Below, in pieces: positions 44,207-53,631 of a stretch of 64,000 nucleotides of DNA. Each line of letters starts with the position of its first letter. Within the stretch, counting starts at the first letter, position 1. The notes under the pieces are model-generated. The model saw nothing but the letters and a program-made list of their open reading frames with translations. It did no database searches and was not told the origin of the DNA. Source of the stretch: Pacificimonas flava (GTDB lineage Bacteria > Pseudomonadota > Alphaproteobacteria > Sphingomonadales > Sphingomonadaceae); NCBI RefSeq assembly GCF_000342165.1, contig NZ_AMRV01000003.1, positions 248,001-312,000 on the forward strand, in the 5' to 3' direction. Position numbers and translations under genes: made by a program.

Positions 44207-45442
44207 TCACCTCGTTTTGGGCAGGCCGAGGACATGCTCGCCGATGATGTTGCGCTGGATCTGGCTAGTGCCGCCGCCGATCGTGGCGGAGAAGGCGTTG
44301 AGATAGGAGCGCGCCCACCAGCCGTCGTCGGCGGCGTTGGGCTCGCCGACATAATAGGCTGCCTTCGGCCCCAGCAGCGTCAGCGCGAACTCGCTCAGCT
44401 CTCGGTAAAGTTCGGAAAACTCCAGCTTGCCCATCAGCGGCAGCGCCATAGGGTGATCCTCGACCAGCGGGGCGATGCGCTTTCGTTCGCTGCTGAGCGA
44501 GAGGGCATGCATGTCCATCAGATAGCCGACCATCCTGTCCTTCAGCACCGGATCGGACAGCGCCGGCGCACCGTCGCGGGAGGCCGAGCGCGCAAGATCC
44601 ACGATCTCCATCAGGTCGGGCGGAATGGAAACGTAGCCGCCCGCCTGGCCGCCGCGCGCGCCGCGTTCATATTCCAGCGTGCGCATGGCGATCTTCCAGC
44701 CGTTCCCCTCCCCGCCGATCAGGCAGTCAGCGCCGATACGGGCGTCCTCGAAGAAGGTTTGGGTGAAGCCATATTCTCCGGTCAGCTTTTTCAGCTTGCG
44801 CGTCGTGATTCCCGGCACTGTCATGGGCGACAGGAAGAAGCTGAGACCCGCATATTTGTTCTCGGCCGCCAGATCGGTGCGGGCCAGCAGGATCATATAG
44901 TCGGCATAATTGCCCTGCGTGGTCCAGATCTTCGAGCCGTTCAGGACATAGTCGTCGCCGTCCCGCGCGGCCTTCAGCTGCGCATTGCCGAGGTCGGAGC
45001 CGTGTTCCGGCTCGGAAAACCCCTGGCACCAGATATGTTCGGCGGACAGGATCGGCTTCAGATAGGCACGCTTCTGCTCCTCGCTGCCGATATCGAGGAT
45101 CAGCGGCCCCGCCCAGTTCAGACCGATGGCATTGAGGAGAATCGGCCCCCGATGCTTCCTCATGGCACGCGTCGCAGCCTTCTGGTGCGCCTCCGTCAGG
45201 CCGCGTCCGCCATAGTCCTTCGGCCATGCCGCGCCGAGATAGCCCGCCTCGTAGACCTTGCGCTGCCAGGCGCGGAGAAACTCGAACTGCCGGTCCTCGC
45301 CCACCTCCATGAAGGTCAGGGGCAGCATGAAGCCGGGGTCCGCAGGCACGTTTTCGGCGAACCAGGCGTCCGCCTCGGCCGCATAGTCGCGTGGCTCCGG
45401 CGTCTCTGATTCTGTCTTCGTGGCGGAAGTCGTATTCGTCAT
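44207..45442 (-). CDS. acyl-CoA dehydrogenase
   Basis: 411-residue FAD-dependent acyl-CoA dehydrogenase. Family hallmarks: AAWPKDYGGRGLTEAHQ (N-terminal), GFSEPEHGSDLGNAQLKA and WTTQGNYADYMILLAR (FAD/substrate), and GGGTSQIQRNIIGEHVLGLP at the C-terminus. It lies four bases upstream of the ACAD-like gene and is the leading gene of the operon; the arrangement matches heteromeric FadE-type pairs in sterol or fatty-acid side-chain degradation. Start ATG at 45442 chosen over upstream frame from 45535. Confidence 0.92.
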   Translation of the reverse strand: MTNTTSATKTESETPEPRDYAAEADAWFAENVPADPGFMLPLTFMEVGEDRQFEFLRAWQRKVYEAGYLGAAWPKDYGGRGLTEAHQKAATRAMRKHRGPILLNAIGLNWAGPLILDIGSEEQKRAYLKPILSAEHIWCQGFSEPEHGSDLGNAQLKAARDGDDYVLNGSKIWTTQGNYADYMILLARTDLAAENKYAGLSFFLSPMTVPGITTRKLKKLTGEYGFTQTFFEDARIGADCLIGGEGNGWKIAMRTLEYERGARGGQAGGYVSIPPDLMEIVDLARSASRDGAPALSDPVLKDRMVGYLMDMHALSLSSERKRIAPLVEDHPMALPLMGKLEFSELYRELSEFALTLLGPKAAYYVGEPNAADDGWWARSYLNAFSATIGGGTSQIQRNIIGEHVLGLPKTR

Positions 45443-45557
45443 GGGCAGTCCCTTCACAGCGCCCGTTTTCGGCCCTGAGCGCCGCCGCGCCAATTCCGAA
45501 ACTACAGAGGTTTGCCGCACCGCCGCGCCGGGCATGCCTCGAGAGCATGACAGACAT

Positions 45558-45610
45558 ACGGGGACACATCATGTCTTGCGATATAATGTGCGGGCTTACA
45601 TATTTCGGCC
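45558..45610. promoter_or_regulatory. divergent promoter region upstream of marR, with TATAAT and flanking repeats
   Basis: An exact -10 hexamer TATAAT (45582-45587) lies ~24 bases before the marR ATG, with an unconvincing -35 upstream. CACAT (45565-45569) and ATGTG (45586-45590) form a separated inverted repeat over the -10, a plausible MarR operator. AT-rich composition here contrasts with the surrounding sequence. Confidence 0.4.
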
Positions 45611-46075
45611 ATGACCGACAGTCTTGGATTCCTCATCGGCGATCTCGCCCGCCTGATGCGCCGGCGTTTCGACGAACGCGCGCGCGAGATCGGCGTCACG
45701 CGCCCACAGTGGCGCGCGCTTCTGAACCTGTCCCGTCAGGAGGGGCTGAAACAGACGGAGCTTGCAGAACGCATGGAGGTGGAGCCGATCACGCTTTGCC
45801 GCATGGTCGACAGGCTGGAGGCATCGGGCCTTGTCGAGCGACGGCCGGATCCGGCTGATCGCCGCGCGCGCCGCCTGTTCCTGACGGAGGATGCCCGTCC
45901 GATCATCGCGAGGCTGCGCGCCGTCGCCGACGATCTGGCGGACGAACTCGCCCGCCACCTCAGCCCGGGCGAGCAGACACAGCTGACCGCCCTGACCCGC
46001 AAGCTGCACGAAAGTTTGAGCGCCGCCGCCGAAGCGCGCCGGGGCGAGGAGAAGGGAGATGTCGTCAATGGCTGA
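45611..46075 (+). CDS. MarR family transcriptional regulator
   Basis: 154-residue winged-helix regulator. The DNA-binding part is at residues ~25-100: ITRPQWRALLNLSRQEGLKQTELAERMEV is the helix-turn-helix (here shown in short by TELAERMEVEPITLCRMV) and RRPDPADRRARRLFLT the wing with the conserved Asp-x-Arg. The gene leads an operon with emrA- and emrB-like efflux genes, overlapping the former, so it is probably a local repressor responding to a phenolic or hydrophobic ligand. It diverges from the acyl-CoA dehydrogenase operon. Confidence 0.92.
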   Translation: MTDSLGFLIGDLARLMRRRFDERAREIGVTRPQWRALLNLSRQEGLKQTELAERMEVEPITLCRMVDRLEASGLVERRPDPADRRARRLFLTEDARPIIARLRAVADDLADELARHLSPGEQTQLTALTRKLHESLSAAAEARRGEEKGDVVNG

Positions 46076-47243
46076 TCGCGATCCGGAATTGAACGCAGCT
46101 GCGCGGGAAACCGCCGCAACCGCGAACTCGCCCGCCGAAACATCGAATCGCAGCCGCTGGCGCCTGCCGCTGATGCTGCTCGTGCCACTGGTTCTGATCG
46201 TGGCGGGCGGCGCCTGGTGGTGGCTGAACGCCGGCACCGTCAGCACGGACAACGCCTATGTGCAGCAGGACATGGTCTCCATCTCGCCGGAGGTAAGCGG
46301 CCGCATCGCCGAGGTCCTGGTCGACGAGAACGACACCGTACGGGCGGGCGACCTCCTGTTCCGCATCGATCCCGAGCCGTTCCGAATTGCGCTTGCCAGT
46401 GCGGAGGCCGAACTGGCCGCCGCGAAGGTGAATGTCGAAAGCCTGACGGCCACGAGCGAAGGCACCAGCGTCGACATCGCCGCGGCGCGTGAGGACATCC
46501 GATTCGCGGCCGATCAGTTCGAGCGGCAGCAGGCCCTTCTCGATCGCGGTTTCACGACGCGCACCGGCTTTGAATCGGCGCAGCACGATTTGCAGCAGGC
46601 GCGCGAACGGCTTCGTAACGCTGAGGCCGCGCAGCGCAGTGCCAGTGCGCCGCTCGGCAAGGGCGGGGGCACCACCTATCCGGCCATTGCCGCCGCGCAG
46701 GCGCGCGTCGACGAAGCGCGCCTCAACCTGGAACGTACGGAAATCCATGCCCCGCATGACGGTCGCATCGCGCAGACCGACCGCCTGCAGGTCGGCCAGC
46801 AGATCGTATCCGGCGTTCCGGCCGTTTCGATCGTCAAGGAGGGGCGCAGCTGGATCGAGGCGAATTTCAAGGAAACCGACCTTGCGCGGATGCTGCCCGG
46901 GCAACCTGCGACGGTAGAGATCGATGCCTATCCAGGTCTGGAACTGACCGGCCATGTCGAGAGCCTGGGCGCTGGAACCGGATCGGAGTTTTCGCTGCTT
47001 CCGGCGCAGAATGCGACCGGGAACTGGGTGAAGGTCACGCAGCGCGTACCCATTCGCATCGCGCTGGACGAGGCTTCGCCGCGCCCACTCATCGCGGGGC
47101 TGAGCGTCGATGTCAGTGTCGATGTCAGCGGTGATGGCGAAGCGGCAAAGTCCATCCGCCCACGCCAACCGCAAAGGCCGGGCAGCTCTACCGCACAGGA
47201 AGCGCCGGCCGAACTGGCGAGCGCGGGTCATGCCCGCCGCTGA
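46068..47243 (+). CDS. emrA: HlyD/EmrA-type membrane fusion protein
   Basis: Periplasmic adaptor of a tripartite drug efflux pump, 391 residues. A single N-terminal membrane helix (residues ~28-48) follows a short cytoplasmic stretch. Beta-barrel/lipoyl halves surround a helical hairpin (VDENDTVRAGDLLFRIDPEPF; QTDRLQVGQQI). The start at 46068 has GGGAG nine bases upstream and overlaps the marR stop, while the ATG at 46059 has none. It is followed by an overlapping EmrB-type transporter gene. Confidence 0.9.
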   Translation: MADRDPELNAAARETAATANSPAETSNRSRWRLPLMLLVPLVLIVAGGAWWWLNAGTVSTDNAYVQQDMVSISPEVSGRIAEVLVDENDTVRAGDLLFRIDPEPFRIALASAEAELAAAKVNVESLTATSEGTSVDIAAAREDIRFAADQFERQQALLDRGFTTRTGFESAQHDLQQARERLRNAEAAQRSASAPLGKGGGTTYPAIAAAQARVDEARLNLERTEIHAPHDGRIAQTDRLQVGQQIVSGVPAVSIVKEGRSWIEANFKETDLARMLPGQPATVEIDAYPGLELTGHVESLGAGTGSEFSLLPAQNATGNWVKVTQRVPIRIALDEASPRPLIAGLSVDVSVDVSGDGEAAKSIRPRQPQRPGSSTAQEAPAELASAGHARR

Positions 47244-48801
47244 CGCCACCTTCACGCCCAGCCTCACCCCCGGCGGGGAGGAGCTGCGTCCCGGCACATT
47301 GTCCCACAGCGTGCTGACGATCGCGCTGATGCTGGCGACGATCATCCAGGTGCTGGACACGACCATCGCCAATGTGGCGCTGCCGCACATGCAGACCAGC
47401 CTGGGCGCCACATACGACACGGTGACTTGGGTTCTGACGAGCTACATCGTCGCCGCGGCGGTCACCATACCGACGACCGGCTGGCTGTCCGCACGGATCG
47501 GGCCGCGAAACCTGTTCCTGGTGGCCGTCACCGGCTTCGTCATCGCCTCCATGCTCTGCGGCATCGCCACCAGCCTGACCGAGATGGTCGTCTTTCGTGC
47601 GCTGCAGGGCGTGGCCGGCGCCTTCATCAGCCCGCTCAGCCAATCGGTCATGCTGAACATCAACCCGCGAGAGCGGCACGGCAAGGCCATGTCCATCTGG
47701 GGCATGGGTGTGATGGTCGCGCCGATCATCGGGCCGGTACTCGGCGGTTATCTGACGGAGGAGGTGAACTGGCGCTGGGTGTTTTTCGTGAACGTCCCCA
47801 TCGGCGGCCTGTGCCTGTTCCTGCTGTTCGCGCTGCTGCCGAAGGATCGCCAGCCGGAACGGCGTTTCGACAAGCTGGGCTTTGGCCTGCTGGCGCTCGG
47901 CCTCGCCTCCCTCCAGCTTCTCCTCGATCGCGGGCAGACGAACGACTGGTTCGAAAGCACGGAGACGCTGATCGAGGCGGGCGTCGCCATCAGCGCGCTG
48001 TGGATGTTCGGCGTCCATATGGTGACGGGAAGGAATCCGCTTTTCTCGCGCGAGATCCTGACCAACCGCAATCTTCTCAGCTCCCTTGCGCTGATGAGCG
48101 TCATTTCCATCGCGCTGTTCGCCAACATGGCGCTGCTGCCGCCGATGCTGCAGAATCTGTTCAATTACGACGTGATCGACACCGGTCTGCTGCTGGCGCC
48201 GCGCGGTATCGGCATCCTCATTACCATGTGGCTGTCCGGCATCCTGCTGGGGCGCGTCGATGCTCGTATCCTGATCGCCAGCGGCCTCAGCATGATCGCG
48301 CTGTCCCTGTGGCAGATGACGCACTGGACGCTGGTCATGGACTGGCGTCCCTTCTTCGTCAGCGGCATCGTGCAGGGCCTGGGCATGGGGTTCGTCTTCG
48401 TGCCGCTGAACACGCTCGCCTTCGGCACGCTGCCGCCCGATGGCCGCACCGACGGGGCGAGCCTGCTCAACCTCGTGCGCTCGCTCGGCGGATCGGTCGG
48501 CATCTCGATCGTCGTGACCTATCTGTCGCGTGGATCACAGACCAGTCACGAGATGCTGGCGCAGCATGTCACCGATCAGTCGCTCGGCATGGCGGGCGGC
48601 GGGCGACTGCAGGAACTGGGCTCGCTGACGGACAGCGCGCTGAGCGCCGCCAATGCGGAGGTGACGCGGCAGGCGATGATGGTCGCCTATCTGGACGATT
48701 TCCACCTGATGATGTGGATCACGCTGCTCTCCATCCCCTTCGTGTTGCTGCTGAAACGCCCGCCCGCCTTCAGCGCGCCGCCGCAAATGGCGATGGAGTA
48801 G
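47230..48801 (+). CDS. emrB: DHA2-family (EmrB-type) MFS multidrug transporter
   Basis: 523-residue, 14-helix major facilitator of the DHA2 family. MFS motifs include LDTTIANVALPHM in helix 1, LSARIGPRNLF in the loop 2-3 and GPVLGGYL in the helix 5 motif C region. The start at 47230 overlaps the end of emrA by 14 bases. With the adaptor and a TolC-type outer channel elsewhere it should export hydrophobic drugs across both membranes, driven by protons, under control of the upstream MarR. Confidence 0.93.
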   Translation: MPAADATFTPSLTPGGEELRPGTLSHSVLTIALMLATIIQVLDTTIANVALPHMQTSLGATYDTVTWVLTSYIVAAAVTIPTTGWLSARIGPRNLFLVAVTGFVIASMLCGIATSLTEMVVFRALQGVAGAFISPLSQSVMLNINPRERHGKAMSIWGMGVMVAPIIGPVLGGYLTEEVNWRWVFFVNVPIGGLCLFLLFALLPKDRQPERRFDKLGFGLLALGLASLQLLLDRGQTNDWFESTETLIEAGVAISALWMFGVHMVTGRNPLFSREILTNRNLLSSLALMSVISIALFANMALLPPMLQNLFNYDVIDTGLLLAPRGIGILITMWLSGILLGRVDARILIASGLSMIALSLWQMTHWTLVMDWRPFFVSGIVQGLGMGFVFVPLNTLAFGTLPPDGRTDGASLLNLVRSLGGSVGISIVVTYLSRGSQTSHEMLAQHVTDQSLGMAGGGRLQELGSLTDSALSAANAEVTRQAMMVAYLDDFHLMMWITLLSIPFVLLLKRPPAFSAPPQMAME

Positions 48802-48822
48802 ACGGGCGGCGCGCGGGCCGGG

Positions 48823-50433
48823 TCACCCCGGAACCGAAGGCACCCAGACCTCAACCGCGCCCTCCGCAGGTGCGGACGTGGCGGTCGTCATGTCCATGAC
48901 CTGGCTCGAATCGGCGCCGAGGCTGGTGAGAACGCGTGTCACCTGCACGTTCAGCGCCTCCGTCCGGTCCGCATCCTCGCTATGGAAATACCGCGTGCTG
49001 CCGCGACCGATATTGAAGCCGGCCGGCCGCAGCGAGGCCACGTCATATCCCCTTGCCCGCAGATAGGCCGCCACTGACTCGGCGCGATCGCGAGCGCCGG
49101 TACGGCCGTCCGCATAATGCACGATCACATGAAGGGGCGGCCGTGCTTCTTCGGTATCGACGTCCGACCCGAGATCGACCTCCGCCGTTTCGGCATCCAA
49201 GGGGTCGGCGTCGCTCTCGCCTGGGAGCGTCCGGTCTTCGCCGTCCGGGGATGCAGCGCCCCCGGTTGCGGTCTCCGGTAACGTCACGGGATCCGCATCC
49301 GCTGCATCCTCCTCGATCGGCAGCGGGAGCTGGGGCCTGCGCACGGCATCCGCTTCCGCGGTCATTGTCGCTGCGGCCTGCGTATCGTCGCCGCGCGGGA
49401 AAAGCTTTGTGGTCAGACCGCCCCATTGCAGCAGGGCCGCTGCCAGGACGGCAATCGCCAGCGCACCGGCAAAGACCCAGCGCTTCCGACCCGGCAGGCC
49501 CAGCACGGACCGGTGCTCCGCCTCTTCATCGTGGTAGGGCTCGTCCGGGGTGTAATTGGTCAGGAAGCTGGTCACATTGGCGTCACGGCCATCGTCGATT
49601 GCCGTCCTGTCCGCCGCCGGGACGGGGGCCGGTTCCGCCATCAGGCGCGGGGCCGGCGTCAAATCGATGCTGACGGGCGCCGGCTCGATGGAGGGCGCAG
49701 GCTCCTCCGGGCCCTCCTCTGCTGCCATAGCGGCAGCCGGCTCTCTATCCGCAGCCTCTGCGGTATCCGCGACATGGACGGCGGGCAGCATTGCGGCGGC
49801 ATGACCGACATGCGCGGCGTCGACCTGATGCGCATCCTCAAGCGCCGCATCCAGAAGGGCGTTGCCGGCAAGGACGCGCAGCCGCGTCAACGATCCGCGC
49901 GCCGCCCTGACCAGCGCCTCGACCGCCTCCCCGGAAAATAGCGAGGGGTCGCCGCCGACGGCGGACAGCCGCTCGGCCAGATAGCGCCGTGCGGCATCCT
50001 CCGTCAGTGCAGGAACACGGACCAGACTGGCTTCCCCGCCCGGAAACAACGGCGCTTCCGCTGCGAAAACGATCGCCGGCTTGATGATCTGCGTCGCCAG
50101 CGCCTGCAGCGCCGCGCGCACGTCCGAGGAATCCCCGTAAAGATCCTCCACCAGCACGGCATCCGCATCGCGGTTCGCCATCAAGATCCCGGCATCGGCG
50201 GCGGCCAGCCGGCGGACCGAAACGCCCGCTTCTGTAAGCGCCGCCTCCGCGCGGCCCAGCAACAGGGCGCGCTCCGTGCCGGCGCCGCCGACCAGATTGA
50301 TGAGCCGCTCGCCGCGGCGAATGGCGGTCATCAGATCCTCCGCCGCCTGCGCCAGGGGTCCGTTCCCCGGGGGCAAGCCGCCGCGCGCGGAAAAAGGGTC
50401 CGCCGTCAGTTTGAAATGTGCGGCCGGATCCAT
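48823..50433 (-). CDS. ExeA/DamX-like membrane protein with degenerate ATPase and LytR_C-like domain
   Basis: 536-residue protein. Residues ~1-210 resemble the ExeA AAA domain (FKLTADPFSARGGLPPGN), but the Walker A is GGAGTERALL (no Lys) and Walker B is AVLVEDLYG, so it should not hydrolyse ATP. An acidic Pro/Ala linker leads to one membrane helix (WVFAGALAIAVLAAALLQW, ~310), then a low-complexity acidic stretch and a C-terminal ~85-residue periplasmic domain (LHVIVHYADGRTGARDRAES) resembling LytR_C/SPOR-like folds. Type II topology. A cell-envelope or division role is likely by analogy with DamX. The ATG at 50433 follows GAGGAG; a longer frame exists to 50754. Confidence 0.72.
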   Translation of the reverse strand: MDPAAHFKLTADPFSARGGLPPGNGPLAQAAEDLMTAIRRGERLINLVGGAGTERALLLGRAEAALTEAGVSVRRLAAADAGILMANRDADAVLVEDLYGDSSDVRAALQALATQIIKPAIVFAAEAPLFPGGEASLVRVPALTEDAARRYLAERLSAVGGDPSLFSGEAVEALVRAARGSLTRLRVLAGNALLDAALEDAHQVDAAHVGHAAAMLPAVHVADTAEAADREPAAAMAAEEGPEEPAPSIEPAPVSIDLTPAPRLMAEPAPVPAADRTAIDDGRDANVTSFLTNYTPDEPYHDEEAEHRSVLGLPGRKRWVFAGALAIAVLAAALLQWGGLTTKLFPRGDDTQAAATMTAEADAVRRPQLPLPIEEDAADADPVTLPETATGGAASPDGEDRTLPGESDADPLDAETAEVDLGSDVDTEEARPPLHVIVHYADGRTGARDRAESVAAYLRARGYDVASLRPAGFNIGRGSTRYFHSEDADRTEALNVQVTRVLTSLGADSSQVMDMTTATSAPAEGAVEVWVPSVPG

Positions 50434-50484
50434 GACAGGCCCGCTCCTCTGCATGACGCGATGGGTCCCCGGCCTGCGGGGACG

Positions 50485-50796
50485 ATGGACGAGCCTTATC
50501 ACGCCCTCCCCGCCCGCGCCGAATCCCGCCGTCTCGAACCACCGCCCCGCCAAGCCCGCCCACCGCAAATGGCGCGCGTGGGCATGCGGGCGCGGCGCAT
50601 TGTCCGGGACCGCAGTCCGGTTGAAACGGAAGAAGAGGACGGGGGTACCGGCGATGAAAATCGGGATCGCTCCCACCGGGGCCGCATCGCTCGGCATGAA
50701 GAAGACGGAGCTGCTGCCGGGCGTCGAGATGGCTCTTCCGCCATGACCGCCCATGCCCGGCTGCAGCGGGACGGCTACACGCTGAACCCCTTCTAG
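50485..50796 (+). CDS. hypothetical protein, 103 aa (tentative)
   Basis: Family not recognised and coding status uncertain. The frame is highly charged and Arg/Glu-rich (MRARRIVRDRSPVETEEEDG), with GC-rich third positions in its first half. It ends with the short motif GYTLNPF. A GGGG sequence precedes the ATG closely. It fills what would otherwise be a 367-base empty gap between the ExeA/DamX-like gene (start 50433, divergent) and rlmN (stop 50801, convergent). It could equally be a chance frame in GC-rich DNA; alternatives in other frames are no better. Confidence 0.35.
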   Translation: MDEPYHALPARAESRRLEPPPRQARPPQMARVGMRARRIVRDRSPVETEEEDGGTGDENRDRSHRGRIARHEEDGAAAGRRDGSSAMTAHARLQRDGYTLNPF

Positions 50797-50800
50797 CGGG

Positions 50801-52015
50801 TCAGGCCGCGGCCGACGCAGCCTCTGCAGCCATCCGGTCGCGCTCTGCCCGGCTCAGCTTTTCGCTGGCGCTTTTCAATTGGCCGCAGGCGGCCATGATG
50901 TCGCGGCCGCGCGGCGTTCGCACCGGCGCGGAAATCCCTGCGTCGAAGACAATCTTCGAAAAGGCTTGAATCCGCTTCGGATGGGAACATTCATAATTGC
51001 TGCCCGGCCAAGGGTTGAACGGGATCAGGTTCACCTTTGCCGGCAGCTTGTAGCGCTTGATCAGGCGCACCAGCTCGCGCGCATCCTCATCGCTGTCGTT
51101 GACGTCCTTCAGCATCACATATTCAAACGTGATCCGGCGCGCATTGGAGGCACCGGGATAGTCGGCGCAGGCCTGAAGCAATTCCTCGATCCCGTATTTC
51201 TTGTTCAGCGGCACGATCTCGTCGCGCGTTTCCTTGTTCACCGCGTGCAGACTGACTGCCAGATTGACGCCCAGTTCCTCGCCGCAGCGCTGCATCATCG
51301 GCACAACGCCGGAGGTGGAGAGCGTGATGCGGCGCCGGGAAAGGCCGAGGCCGGTTTCGTCCATGACGAGGAGCAGCGCGCCCTTCACATTGTCGAAGTT
51401 ATAAAGTGGCTCGCCCATGCCCATCATGACGATGTTCGTCAGCATGCGCGCCTCGCCGGTCAAATCCTCGCCCGGCTTCGGCCATTCGCCCAGCGCGTCG
51501 CGCGCCAGCATGATCTGTCCCGCGATCTCGCCCGCCGTCAGGTTGCGGACCAGCTTCATGGTGCCGGTATGGCAGAAACGGCAATTCAGCGTACAGCCGA
51601 CCTGGCTGGATACGCAAAGCGTGCCCCGGTCGGCATCGGGAATGAAGACCATCTCATATTCATTGCCGTCGTCGGTCTTCAGCAGCCATTTGCGCGTGCC
51701 ATCCTCGCTGACCAGCGCCTGGGTGACCTCCGGCCGGGCAATGACGAACAGCTTCGCCAGCAGTTCGCGGTGCATCTTGGCGATGTCGGTCATCTCGGCG
51801 AAGTCGGACTTCCCGCGCAGATAGATCCAGTGCCAGAGCTGCTTCGTGCGCATGCGGGCCTGCTTGCCCTCTATGCCGGCAGCCTCCAGCGCCGCGCGCA
51901 GTTCGTCTTTGGTCAGGCCGACCAGATTGACGCGGCCGTCCGCGCGCTCCGGCACGCCGCGCGGTACGGGAACGGGGTTCGTGGCCCCGGCAATGGTCAT
52001 CGCTGCTGTATGCAT
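50801..52015 (-). CDS. rlmN: 23S rRNA (adenine(2503)-C(2))-methyltransferase RlmN
   Basis: Radical-SAM enzyme that methylates C2 of A2503 in 23S rRNA and A37 in some tRNAs. The 404-residue protein has the iron-sulfur motif [12 protein letters not shown] (CxxxCxxC), the GMGEPLYN signature, and the second catalytic Cys in DIMAACGQL. The start may be 52015 or the ATG at 52000. It diverges from the cydAB operon with 143 bases between starts. Confidence 0.96.
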   Translation of the reverse strand: MHTAAMTIAGATNPVPVPRGVPERADGRVNLVGLTKDELRAALEAAGIEGKQARMRTKQLWHWIYLRGKSDFAEMTDIAKMHRELLAKLFVIARPEVTQALVSEDGTRKWLLKTDDGNEYEMVFIPDADRGTLCVSSQVGCTLNCRFCHTGTMKLVRNLTAGEIAGQIMLARDALGEWPKPGEDLTGEARMLTNIVMMGMGEPLYNFDNVKGALLLVMDETGLGLSRRRITLSTSGVVPMMQRCGEELGVNLAVSLHAVNKETRDEIVPLNKKYGIEELLQACADYPGASNARRITFEYVMLKDVNDSDEDARELVRLIKRYKLPAKVNLIPFNPWPGSNYECSHPKRIQAFSKIVFDAGISAPVRTPRGRDIMAACGQLKSASEKLSRAERDRMAAEAASAAA

Positions 52016-52082
52016 GCGTCCTATCTAATGGTTATGAGGGCAAGATTGAAGCCGCCGGGTGGCGGATGGCCGCTGCGCGATT

Positions 52083-52096
52083 TTGACCTGTCGCAA
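52083..52096 (+). promoter_or_regulatory. weak FNR-type half-palindrome upstream of cydA
   Basis: TTGAC-CTGT-CGCAA matches seven of ten positions of the FNR consensus TTGAT-N4-ATCAA and lies ~63 bases before the cydA start. Oxygen control of bd oxidases by FNR/Crp-family regulators is known; this match is weak and also overlaps a possible -35 TTGACC. Confidence 0.25.
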
Positions 52097-52158
52097 AACG
52101 GGGCGCGACGGCCCAGTTAGGCGTCAGGCTGCAAACAGGACAAGCGGGGACCGGAACC

Positions 52159-53625
52159 ATGTTCGACAGCGCGAGCGCCATATTGCTGGCCCGCATCCAG
52201 TTCGGTTTCACCGTCAGCTTTCATTTCATATTTCCGGCCTTTTCCATCGGCCTTGCCAGCTATCTGGCCGTCCTGAACGGCCTGTGGCTGAAGACGGGCA
52301 AGACGCTTTACCTCGACCTGTTCAAATATTGGGCGAAGATCTTCGCCGTCGCCTTCGCCATGGGCGTCGTGTCGGGCATCGTCATGTCCTACCAGTTCGG
52401 CACGAACTGGTCGGTCTACAGCGACCGGACCGGCCCGATCCTGGGTCCTCTGATGGCGTACGAGGTGCTGACCGCCTTCTTTCTGGAGGCGGGATTTCTG
52501 GGCGTCATGCTGTTCGGCATGAACCGCGTCGGGCCGAGGCTGCATTTCCTCGCCACCGCGATGGTCGCCATCGGCACGTTCATCAGCGCCTTCTGGATTC
52601 TCAGCGTCAACAGCTGGATGCACACGCCGACGGGTTTCGAGATTGGTGCAAATGGCCAGTTCCTGCCCGCCGCGAGCTGGCTGGAGATCATTTTCAACCC
52701 CAGCTTCCCCTACCGACTGCTGCATACGGTCACGGCGGCCTATCTGACGACCGCGCTCGTCGTCGGCGCGGTCGGCGCCTGGCACCTCTTGAAGGATCGC
52801 GGCAATCCCCATGCGCGCAAGATGTTCTCGATGGCCATGTGGATGGCCGCGCTGGTCGCACCGGTCCAGATCCTTCTCGGCGACGCGCACGGTCTCAACA
52901 CGCTGGAGCATCAGCCGCAGAAAATCATGGCGATGGAGGGGCATTTCGAAAGCCATCCGGACGGCGCGCCGCTGATCCTGTTCGGCATCCCCAACGCGGC
53001 GGAGAAGCGTGTCGATTATGCCGTCGAGGTGCCCAAGCTCTCCTCGCTGATCCTGAAGCACGACCTCGACGCGCCATTGCCCGGCCTCGATACCATTCCC
53101 GACGATGAGGAACCGCCCGTGGGCGTCGTCTTCTGGTCGTTCCGCATCATGGTGGGTCTCGGCTTCCTGATGCTGGGCCTCGGCATGTTCAGCCTGGCCG
53201 CGCGGTGGCGCGGAAAGCTTTATGAGTGGCCGCTCCTCCACAAATTCGCTGTTGCGATGGGACCGGCAGGCTTCGTCGCCGTCATCGCCGGCTGGATCAC
53301 GACGGAGGTCGGCCGGCAGCCCTATACCGTCTACAATCTGCTGAGGACCGCAGACAGCGTTTCACCGCTCGACGCGCCGGCGGTCGGCGCGTCGCTGATC
53401 GCCTTCGTGCTGATCTATTTCGCGGTCTTCGGCGCCGGGACCTGGTATCTTCTGCGCCTGATGAGGGTGACGCCGCATGCCGCAGAGGAGGATGCGGCGC
53501 AGACGCCGATCCGGTCCGCCGGGATCACGCCGCACCAGTCGGTCAAGAACACCGGCGGCGTGGCGCGCCGGGAGCCGGTCGACCATGATGCGCGGGCCGT
53601 CGATGACGCCGGCCAGAAGGAGTGA
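52159..53625 (+). CDS. cydA: cytochrome bd-type ubiquinol oxidase subunit I
   Basis: 488-residue integral membrane subunit carrying the hemes of a bd oxidase that reduces O2 to water. Heme ligands appear in SFHFIFPAFSIG (the His of helix 1) and in the later VNSWMHTPTGFE/His-bearing and Met-bearing helices. Nine hydrophobic segments are present. The periplasmic Q-loop is short, placing it in the CIO (cyanide-insensitive) group. The quinol-site motif reads GRQPY rather than GRQPW. The ribosome site GCGGGGACC precedes the ATG. Followed after six bases by cydB. Confidence 0.95.
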   Translation: MFDSASAILLARIQFGFTVSFHFIFPAFSIGLASYLAVLNGLWLKTGKTLYLDLFKYWAKIFAVAFAMGVVSGIVMSYQFGTNWSVYSDRTGPILGPLMAYEVLTAFFLEAGFLGVMLFGMNRVGPRLHFLATAMVAIGTFISAFWILSVNSWMHTPTGFEIGANGQFLPAASWLEIIFNPSFPYRLLHTVTAAYLTTALVVGAVGAWHLLKDRGNPHARKMFSMAMWMAALVAPVQILLGDAHGLNTLEHQPQKIMAMEGHFESHPDGAPLILFGIPNAAEKRVDYAVEVPKLSSLILKHDLDAPLPGLDTIPDDEEPPVGVVFWSFRIMVGLGFLMLGLGMFSLAARWRGKLYEWPLLHKFAVAMGPAGFVAVIAGWITTEVGRQPYTVYNLLRTADSVSPLDAPAVGASLIAFVLIYFAVFGAGTWYLLRLMRVTPHAAEEDAAQTPIRSAGITPHQSVKNTGGVARREPVDHDARAVDDAGQKE

Positions 53626-53631
53626 CCGGTC

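Noticed and set aside
50654-50746. 30-aa plus-strand frame starting MKIGIAPTGA
   Set aside because: Too short and without a ribosome site or homologue; a competing 103-aa frame covers it.
50434-50754. 107-residue N-terminal extension of the ExeA/DamX-like protein
   Set aside because: Low-similarity, Arg/Pro-rich sequence before MDPAAHFKL; the latter has GAGGAG at proper spacing and matches the start of ExeA-like proteins.
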